From positions 1-5,732 of the forward strand of contig WGDQ01000336.1 in assembly GCA_015493185.1 (NCBI GenBank): 5,732 bases of DNA, given 5' to 3'. Each line of letters opens with the position of its first letter. The stretch's first letter is position 1. Both the position numbers and the translations under genes were made by a program. This DNA is from Planctomycetaceae bacterium. GTDB lineage: Bacteria; Planctomycetota; Planctomycetia; Pirellulales; JAEUIK01. Below, piece by piece: positions 1 through 4,986 of this stretch. A model generated the notes under the pieces. It searched no databases. It was not told the origin of the DNA and saw only the letters and a program-made list of their open reading frames with translations.

Positions 1-1155
1 AACGCCGACAAGAAAACTTTGCTGGCCGGTTACGCCCGGTTCAGGCGTGACTGTGATGATGCCCGTCGCGTTGTCGACAACCTGAATGCTCAACTCGGCC
101 GTGCTGCCGCTGGCATCGAAGAAGACCGGGTCGCCCTCGACATCGATGGCCTCGAGATCGAGCGTGACCGGTGTGTCGGGCTCCGTGGCGATGCGATCGG
201 GAAACGGCAGCAGATAGGGCCGGTTGTTGTTCGTGTCGGGCTGAATGGTGACGGTGAACGTTTGCTCGGCGATGCCGCCGTTGCCATCGTCGGCGGTTAC
301 CGTAACGGTAGCCGTGCCGGTGGTGCCCTCGGGCGCGTCGATGGTGAGCACGCCGTTTTGCGGGTCGACAAACACGGTGGCCGATTGGATGAGCACGTCG
401 TTGACCGGCACATCGTTTACTACCGGAACGTCTTGCACCCGCTGGCGGATGTCCTCTCCTTCGACCAGACGGCCGAACACCATGTGGTTGAAGTCGAGGA
501 ATCGTGCCGGACCGTCGGTGACGAAAAACTGCGAGGTGTTCGTGTCGTCGCCCGCCTTGGCGAAACTGAGCAAGCCCTCGCTGGTGTGTTGCAGGTCGGG
601 GTGAAAGACGTCGTCGAACGCTTCAACCGGGTTGCCGCGGCCGGTTTGAATGACGAAATCGGGAACAATGCGGTGCCAGGGCAGTCCGTCGTAGTAGCCG
701 CTGGCGGCCAGATCGGCCACGCGCCCGGCGGCCTCGGGGGCCCGACCATCGAAAAGCTCGAACACCATGTCGCCCACGAAGGGATCGGCCGGATCGGTGT
801 TTTCAACCGTCAAGCGCAGGCTGCGGTTGCCCTCGGGAATGAAGGTGGTGAGCAGCGGATTGTCGGTTTGGACGGAGAAGGTGAGCGCGTCGCCATCGGC
901 GTCGAAGCCATCGAGCGGAATGTGCAGCGGGGCACCGGCCAGCAGCGTTTGGTTGGCAATGGGGGCCAGCGTGGGCACGGCCAGCACGCGACGCGATTCA
1001 AGCGGCTCGAACGGGCGACCGCGACGCCCTGTGTTGCGACGTTGGGGCCGAGCGCCGCGCGACGATGCAGCCCGTGAGCGCGAGCGGCCTTGGCGCAACG
1101 AATCGCTGGGGCGATCGGGAGCAACGCGAGGACGGCGACGGGAACGCTTCGGCAT
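1..1155 (-). CDS. Secreted cyclophilin-type peptidyl-prolyl isomerase with cadherin-like domains (C-terminus cut by window edge)
   Basis: The first 385 codons are present and the frame is still open at position 1. The start is ATG at 1155; the frame continues upstream to a stop at 1333-1335 without another ATG. Residues 1-56 contain 19 Arg and lead into FEPLESRRVLA (49-59), matching the planctomycete LEPR-XLL-type N-terminal motif, so export is inferred. Residues about 60-112 resemble a cadherin/Ig-like repeat (GFDADGDALTF). Residues about 113-262 are a cyclophilin domain: MVFELFDGRAPEAAG (130-144), WHRIVPDFVIQTGRG (160-174, with the catalytic-type Arg162), NTSQFFVT (206-213) and FNHMVFGRLVEG (223-234). 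This family catalyses cis-trans isomerisation of Xaa-Pro bonds. Residues about 263-385 form at least two more cadherin-like modules (VTADDGNGGIAEQTFTVTI; DLEAIDVEGDPVFF). The Trp of the human CypA drug-binding site appears to be Phe here. The expected continuation is more repeats and perhaps a C-terminal anchor or dockerin, which cannot be seen. No Shine-Dalgarno precedes the ATG. Confidence 0.93.
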   Translation of the reverse strand, partial: MPKRSRRRPRVAPDRPSDSLRQGRSRSRAASSRGARPQRRNTGRRGRPFEPLESRRVLAVPTLAPIANQTLLAGAPLHIPLDGFDADGDALTFSVQTDNPLLTTFIPEGNRSLRLTVENTDPADPFVGDMVFELFDGRAPEAAGRVADLAASGYYDGLPWHRIVPDFVIQTGRGNPVEAFDDVFHPDLQHTSEGLLSFAKAGDDTNTSQFFVTDGPARFLDFNHMVFGRLVEGEDIRQRVQDVPVVNDVPVNDVLIQSATVFVDPQNGVLTIDAPEGTTGTATVTVTADDGNGGIAEQTFTVTIQPDTNNNRPYLLPFPDRIATEPDTPVTLDLEAIDVEGDPVFFDASGSTAELSIQVVDNATGIITVTPEPGVTGQQSFLVGV

Positions 1156-1298
1156 GGTGTGAGAACAAGCAAGAAGTTGGCGAACCACAACGACCCGTGG
1201 GGCCGCCCGATTTGCGATGCGGATGCGTGCCGGAAACGGACTGCGGACTGCGGGATGATGGGCGACTGGCGCTGAACGGACACGTGCCCAGCGAAAGC

Positions 1299-1317
1299 GC
1301 CACGGACCACCCGTGGC
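1299..1317. other. Perfect 7-bp inverted repeat (hairpin or operator candidate)
   Basis: GCCACGG (1299-1305) and CCGTGGC (1311-1317) are exact reverse complements around a 5-nt loop. No T-tract follows on either strand, so this is not a standard intrinsic terminator. It lies about 145 nt before the cyclophilin start codon, where it could be part of the 5' leader or a protein-binding dyad. A separate GCGAAAGC mini-hairpin with a GNRA-type loop is immediately adjacent at 1291-1298. Function is unknown, and in GC-rich DNA such dyads also arise by chance. Confidence 0.4.
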
Positions 1318-1364
1318 GGGTGGCGAGATCAATCACGCGCGCGGCGCCCGATCGGACTGCAAAA

Positions 1365-1397
1365 GGCAACAAAAAACCAAGCCGCTCAGACAGCGGC
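1365..1397 (-). terminator. Intrinsic terminator of the thiL-tsaE operon
   Basis: On the minus strand a perfect 6-bp stem, GCCGCT / AGCGGC with loop GTCTG (1397-1381), is followed at once by TTGGTTTTTTGTTGCC (1380-1365). This is the expected stem plus U-tract, about 150 nt after the tsaE stop codon. An A-tract before the stem (GGCAAAAAAAC on the minus strand, 1418-1408) can pair with the T-tract as an outer stem, so the structure may also slow transcription arriving on the plus strand. There the T7 run (1409-1415) is separated from the stem by 11 nt, so the minus-strand direction is clearly better. Confidence 0.8.
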
Positions 1398-1420
1398 CTG
1401 CAGGTTCGTTTTTTTGCCTT

Positions 1421-1435
1421 GGTTCCAGTAGAACC
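1421..1435. other. Small perfect hairpin upstream of the tsaE terminator
   Basis: GGTTC (1421-1425) and GAACC (1431-1435) are exact reverse complements around a 5-nt loop. On the minus strand this lies in the tsaE 3' untranslated region, just ahead of the intrinsic terminator. It could protect the mRNA end or belong to a composite termination region. There is no direct evidence of function. Confidence 0.35.
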
Positions 1436-1549
1436 GACACCTTCGATTGGTTCAAGCAATTTCGCCATCGTGTGCTGGCGCACGGCCGTTGCGGCCGGCA
1501 CGACCGATTCAAGCGACAAACTCGACAGGGCCGTACGCGCCGCAATGGC

Positions 1550-2041
1550 CTACGGGGTGGCCGCGGCGAGCGTGTCGCGCAACCGATCGATGAGGCCGGC
1601 GAAGCGCGCGCCGAGGGGGCGAATTTCAAAACGCCGCGTGGTTTGATCGAGCGGCTCGATGTGCACTTCCACGCGCTGCTCGGGCAGCAGGTCGATGACG
1701 CGATCGGCCCATTCGATGAGCGTGATGCCCGACGATTCGAAATACTCCTCGGGCCCCAGGTCGATGAACTCGTCGGTGTCGCGCAGGCGGTAGACGTCGA
1801 AGTGGTAGAGCGTGCGCTGCGCGTGGTAGTGCTGAACGAGTACGAACGTGGGACTGACCACATTGCGAGGGTCGATGCCGCAACCCGCCGCAATGGCCTT
1901 GACCAGGCGCGTTTTGCCGGAACCCAGCGTGCCGACCAGCGCCACGGTGGTGCCCTCGGGCAAGACTTCGGCCAGTGCGTGTCCGAGCCGCTCGGTGTCG
2001 GTTTCGCTTTTGGCAACGAAGGTGAACGCTGACGATTTCAT
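1550..2041 (-). CDS. tsaE: tRNA t6A biosynthesis ATPase TsaE
   Basis: This 163-residue protein is the expected size for TsaE (YjeE), the P-loop ATPase that works with TsaB and TsaD to put N6-threonylcarbamoyl on A37 of ANN-decoding tRNAs in the cytoplasm. Family motifs appear in order: Walker A GTLGSGKT (37-44), SPTFVLVQHY (63-72, switch region), YHFDVYRL (79-86, with the Asp and Tyr typical of the family), DEFIDLGPEEYF (90-101) and the Walker B-like ITLIEWADRV (106-115). The start at 2041 is the first ATG and makes an ATGA overlap with the thiL stop, implying translational coupling. An in-frame TTG at 2137 would add 32 residues with no family match and a long thiL overlap, so it was rejected. 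No strong Shine-Dalgarno is present, as is common for coupled starts. The stop is TAG at 1550-1552, with a terminator downstream. Confidence 0.95.
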   Translation of the reverse strand: MKSSAFTFVAKSETDTERLGHALAEVLPEGTTVALVGTLGSGKTRLVKAIAAGCGIDPRNVVSPTFVLVQHYHAQRTLYHFDVYRLRDTDEFIDLGPEEYFESSGITLIEWADRVIDLLPEQRVEVHIEPLDQTTRRFEIRPLGARFAGLIDRLRDTLAAATP

Positions 2042-2967
2042 GGATTGGCCTGGTGTTGATAGCCCGACTCGGTTAGTTCGGTGCGGCGCCCCTGCTGGTC
2101 GATTTTCCAGATTTTCGGCGGGCCGTCGAGGAAGCAACCGATATCGGTGACGGGCACGCCCAACGGCTGCTGGCGGACAATGCGGTTGGCCACCTCGGGC
2201 GCAACGGCCAGAAGCAGTTCGAAGTCTTCGCCGTCGCAGAGGGCATGCCGCAGCGCGGCCGATGGATCGTTCGGGCCGGCCAGCCGGCGGGCCGCCTCGC
2301 TGATGGGAATGCGTTGCAAGAGCACTTCGGCGCCGCAGCCGCTCGCCTGAACAACGTGTCGCAGGTCGGTGGCCAGGCCATCGCTCAGATCGATGGCGGC
2401 GTGGATCTGGTAATGTTCGGCCAGTTGCAGGGCTTCGGCAACCCGAGGCTCGAAGTCGAGGTGATGGCCCAGTCGGCTGCCGCCCAGGCTGCCGGTGACG
2501 AGGATGCGGTCGCCGGGGCGTGCGCCATCGCGACGCCAGAGACCGTGCGGCCGGGTTTGGCCAATGGCCGTTACACCGACGACCAGCGGGCCGTTCCAGG
2601 TGTTGGTGTCGCCGCCGGCAAGGGCCACATGGTGACGCGCGGCCAGGGGCAACATGCCTTCGATCAGCTCCCGAGCCAACGGGCCGGCCGAGGTCCGGGG
2701 AAGCAGCAAGGCGATGACAGCGGCCACGGGCTGAGCGGCCATGGCGGCCAGATCGCTGAGGTTGACAGCCAATGCCTTATGGCCGATTTGACGCGGCGCG
2801 GCGTCGGTGAGCCGAAAGTGAACGCCTTCGCCCAACAGGTCGGTGGTTACCACGGCATCGGCCTGTTCGGCGATCCGCAACACGGCAGCATCGTCGCCCA
2901 CGCCCAAACGCAACTGCGGATGGGGTGGCAAGGTGCGTTGCAACCAGGCGATCAGGTCGTGTTCCAT
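2038..2967 (-). CDS. thiL: Thiamine-monophosphate kinase ThiL
   Basis: This 309-residue protein has the usual length and all main motifs of ThiL, which uses ATP to phosphorylate thiamine monophosphate to thiamine diphosphate, the last step of cofactor synthesis. Visible motifs are GVGDDAAVL (22-30), TTDLLGEGVHF (41-51), IGHKALAVNLSDLAAMA (61-77, metal-binding Asp and helix), ALAGGDTN (115-122), RPGDRILVTGSLGGS (150-164), IDLSDGLATDL (192-202) and CDGEDFELL (244-252). These cover the N-terminal AIR-synthase-like dimer domain and the C-terminal domain. The start is ATG at 2967, and the conserved motifs begin about 20 residues in, as expected. It is the first gene of a two-gene operon with tsaE. 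The 657 bp upstream contain short tandem repeats but no recognisable TPP riboswitch on the coding strand. CCCCACTTCC before the ATG is not a Shine-Dalgarno. No conserved residue appears to be missing. Confidence 0.97.
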   Translation of the reverse strand: MEHDLIAWLQRTLPPHPQLRLGVGDDAAVLRIAEQADAVVTTDLLGEGVHFRLTDAAPRQIGHKALAVNLSDLAAMAAQPVAAVIALLLPRTSAGPLARELIEGMLPLAARHHVALAGGDTNTWNGPLVVGVTAIGQTRPHGLWRRDGARPGDRILVTGSLGGSRLGHHLDFEPRVAEALQLAEHYQIHAAIDLSDGLATDLRHVVQASGCGAEVLLQRIPISEAARRLAGPNDPSAALRHALCDGEDFELLLAVAPEVANRIVRQQPLGVPVTDIGCFLDGPPKIWKIDQQGRRTELTESGYQHQANP

Positions 2968-3094
2968 GGAAGTGGGGCGCGTGTTTTACAAGGCGACCGG
3001 CGTGACGGGCCGGAGCAATCGCATTTTCGAGCCGCTGCCTTGGCTACGGCGATTGTTGTCTTGGTTAGCAGTCGATGCGCAGGTACGGCGCAGG

Positions 3095-3136
3095 GATATA
3101 GACGCAGATACGGATACAGACACGCACACAGATTGC
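3095..3136. repeat. Degenerate hexanucleotide tandem repeat
   Basis: Consecutive 6-mers read GATATA, GACGCA, GATACG, GATACA, GACACG, CACACA, GATTGC. The first five fit roughly GAYRYR, and the alternation of purine and pyrimidine continues through the array. It lies about 130 nt before the thiL start, so it would fall in the thiL promoter or leader. The drift between units suggests an old microsatellite rather than a currently slipping one. Confidence 0.6.
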
Positions 3137-3175
3137 TGTGTTGTTGTGTCGCCCCTGTTGCAGATGGCCGATGTA

Positions 3176-3211
3176 GGGGCAATCGCAGGGGCAATCGCAC
3201 GGGCGATCGGC
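3176..3211. repeat. 12-bp tandem repeat GGGGCAATCGCA, three units
   Basis: Two exact, adjacent 12-bp units GGGGCAATCGCA (3176-3187 and 3188-3199) are followed by a diverged third unit CGGGCGATCGGC (3200-3211; 8 of 12 positions match). The unit length of about one helical turn would put each copy on nearly the same face of the DNA. The array sits about 210-245 nt upstream of thiL. A role as a binding site is conjecture; replication slippage explains it equally well. Confidence 0.7.
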
Positions 3212-3384
3212 CAGCCTCGCCCGTAGTATCGGCTGAGCGGGCCACGATGCCAAGCGCCGGGGGGACGACATGCGAGCTGCCTGCTGAGATAGCCAACCCT
3301 ATGCGGTGCGCGTGGTAGTTGGCGGTGGGCGCTAGAAGAACGGTACGACAACAGCGCGACACAGGCAGACAGACAACGCGTTGA

Positions 3385-3469
3385 ATGCGCGATTCATGCG
3401 CGGTCGATGCGTGATCTATGCGCGGGAAACAGCGGGCTCCATGCGCCGAAACGGTGGGCTCCATGCGCG
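3385..3469. repeat. ATGCGCG repeat array on an 11-bp register
   Basis: The motif ATGCGCG, or a one-base variant or ATGCG core, starts at 3385, 3396, 3407, 3418, 3441 and 3463. The spacings are 11, 11, 11, 23 and 22 bp, multiples of about 11. The second half is also a 22-bp direct repeat (3425-3446 and 3447-3468; 19 of 22 identical) sharing the 13-mer GGGCTCCATGCGC. The array lies between the htrA stop and the thiL start, in no credible reading frame. It may be a repeated protein-binding site on one face of the helix or simply a slippage product. Confidence 0.75.
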
Positions 3470-3624
3470 GTGGCGGCAGGACGAAAACGCGCGAAGGCCT
3501 GCGAGAAACGCGCTCGAGCGGCGCGAGGAGGAAGCGGTGTTTACGACGCGTCCGCTTGGGCTGCGGCGAAGGTTGGAAAACACCAGCGCGGCGGAGGTTG
3601 GTAAAAAAATGCTGGAAGAAAATA

Positions 3625-4986
3625 TCAATGGCGGCGCCGGGGGGTCGTGGAAACGACCATGTGGCCGTAAAGCGTTTCGCTGCCGCGGAGGATGTAGAAC
3701 TTGAGCGGGGCGAACTGCTCGAAGTCGGGACGGTTGAGAATGTAGCGGACGTTGTCGAGCGAGATGGTTTCCCAGACGTGCATACCCACCAACACGTCGC
3801 CCCGGCGAATGCCTTGCCGCGCAGCCGGACTGCCCGGACGCACAGCCGTGACGGCCAAACCGCCGCGGTAACGGCTTTGGTAGCGCTGGAACACCTTGGG
3901 CGGAATGCGCTGGAGCCGCAACCCCAAAACGGACCAGACGGGATCTTGGTTGGCGGGTTCTTCGGTTGGGGGAGAGGCCAACACGAGCGAAACGGTATGT
4001 TCCTGGCTGCCACGCCGCGCGACCACTTCGATTTTGTCGCCGGCTTTCTTGTCGAGCAGGGCGCGTTCGACATCCAGAGCACGGTGAATTGACTGGCCCG
4101 CGACCGAAAGCAGCAGGTCGCCCACGATCAAGTCGGCATTGCTGGCGGGGCTGCCCTCTTCGATCGAGCCGATTACCACCTTGCCGGGCTGGCGGTCGGT
4201 GGCCACGATGCCGTGCCAGTTGCGACCCAGCCGCCGGGTGCTCATCAGACGAACCGCTACGGCCATGGCGTTGTCGACCGGGATGGCGAAGCCGATGCCC
4301 TGAGCGCCCACACGAACTGCGACGTTGATGCCGATCATGTCGCCGTCGATGTTGAGCAGTGGGCCGCCTGAGTTGCCGGGGTTGATGCTGGCGTCGGTTT
4401 GAATCAGGTCGACGTACTTTTGCGTATCGCCCACCTGCACGGTGCGATGCAAGGCGCTGATGACACCGCGGGTAACGGTGTGTTCGTAACCATAGGCGTT
4501 GCCCACGGCAATGACCGGTTCGCCGGGCATCAGGTCTTGCGAGGTGCCGATGGGAATGACCGGCAGCGGCGAGGGGGGATCGATTTTGATCAGCGCCAGG
4601 TCGGTTGCCGGATCGTCGGCCAGTAGCTTGGCAAGAAGCGTTTCGCCGTCGGCGGTGGTGACTTCGATTTCCTCGACGTCTTCGACAACGTGGTGGTTGG
4701 TGATGACGTAACCCCGCGGATCGACGACGATGCCGGTGCCCATGCCGCTGACGCGGCGATCGGACTGAAAGGGGTTGAACTCTTCGTCGGCGGGGGTGAG
4801 CGTTTTTTCGCCCTGGATGTTGACTACCGAATCGCGTACCCGCTGCACGGCGCGGACGATGGGCGTTCGACGGAGTTCCGAGGCGGAAAGGCGCGTCGGC
4901 GTTGCGGGGTTCAGCATGGCGAGCGTGGCCAAGAAGCTGAACAGCGCAACCAAGCCCTGTCGCGGGCCTGTGGTTCCGTGGGGCAT
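3625..4986 (-). CDS. HtrA/DegP-family secreted serine protease with two PDZ domains
   Basis: From the first ATG (4986) this is 453 residues, close to the usual length of two-PDZ HtrA/DegP/MucD proteins, which degrade or refold damaged proteins in the periplasm. The N-terminus looks like a signal peptide: short polar start, then hydrophobic core GLVALFSFLATLAML (11-25), with likely cleavage near 30-35. The trypsin-like domain follows: GMGTGIVVDPRGYVITNHHVV (in two blocks, 81-101) with catalytic His99, ATDLALIKI with Asp129, and INPGNSGGPLLN with Ser206, so the catalytic triad is complete. PDZ1 covers about 256-335 (GSIEEGSPASNADLIVGDLL) and PDZ2 about 350-446 (VRPGSPAARQGIRRGDVLVG). An in-frame TTG at 5058 would add 24 charged residues before the signal peptide and is less likely. 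The leader GACGAAGCCACC before the ATG lacks a Shine-Dalgarno. degP, degQ or mucD cannot be told apart from sequence alone, so no symbol is given. Confidence 0.95.
   Translation of the reverse strand: MPHGTTGPRQGLVALFSFLATLAMLNPATPTRLSASELRRTPIVRAVQRVRDSVVNIQGEKTLTPADEEFNPFQSDRRVSGMGTGIVVDPRGYVITNHHVVEDVEEIEVTTADGETLLAKLLADDPATDLALIKIDPPSPLPVIPIGTSQDLMPGEPVIAVGNAYGYEHTVTRGVISALHRTVQVGDTQKYVDLIQTDASINPGNSGGPLLNIDGDMIGINVAVRVGAQGIGFAIPVDNAMAVAVRLMSTRRLGRNWHGIVATDRQPGKVVIGSIEEGSPASNADLIVGDLLLSVAGQSIHRALDVERALLDKKAGDKIEVVARRGSQEHTVSLVLASPPTEEPANQDPVWSVLGLRLQRIPPKVFQRYQSRYRGGLAVTAVRPGSPAARQGIRRGDVLVGMHVWETISLDNVRYILNRPDFEQFAPLKFYILRGSETLYGHMVVSTTPRRRH

Larger units (their letters stand above)
1156..1549. 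other. Intergenic region between tsaE and the cyclophilin gene
   Basis: This 394-bp stretch holds no supportable gene. Beginning at the tsaE stop and reading along the minus strand, it contains a small hairpin (1435-1421), an intrinsic terminator (1397-1365) and a GC-rich hairpin (1317-1299), then the untranslated leader of the cyclophilin gene. The promoter of the cyclophilin gene should lie between the terminator and 1155, but I see no convincing -35/-10 pair. The sequence just before the start (TTGTTCTCACACC, then ATG) has no purine-rich ribosome-binding site. Open frames crossing this region extend antisense or out of frame into the flanking genes and have no family resemblance. Confidence 0.7.
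2968..3624. other. Repeat-rich intergenic region between htrA and thiL
   Basis: This 657-bp stretch has no credible gene. It must carry the thiL promoter and leader and the end of the htrA transcript. It contains at least three kinds of short tandem repeat (listed separately) plus a brief tetranucleotide-like run ACAGGCAGACAGACAA at 3361-3376. A T7 tract on the minus strand (3609-3603) lies 15 nt after the htrA stop, but I see no stem directly before it, so termination there is doubtful. I find no -35/-10 pair. Translated frames across the region give Arg-rich or low-complexity peptides without family resemblance. Confidence 0.7.

Noticed and set aside
19..1077. A 352-codon open frame on the plus strand, antisense to the cyclophilin gene
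   Set aside because: The minus-strand frame has a clear cyclophilin domain and planctomycete motif. The plus-strand product has no recognisable family and arises from GC-rich codon use on the opposite strand.
2245..3318. A 357-codon plus-strand open frame antisense to thiL and extending into the repeat-rich gap
   Set aside because: thiL on the minus strand is certain from its motifs. The antisense product is Gly/Gln/Arg-rich without family motifs, and its end is low-complexity sequence from the tandem repeats.
3281..3330. Possible TPP riboswitch: CTGAGA followed by ACCCT, upstream of thiL
   Set aside because: The motif is on the plus strand, opposite to thiL, and the second conserved block (GAACCTGATC-like) and the closing helices are absent. 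The match is chance.
3385..3469. CRISPR array
   Set aside because: Units are 11 or 22 bp and nearly contiguous, with no 25-40 bp repeats separated by unique spacers and no cas genes nearby.
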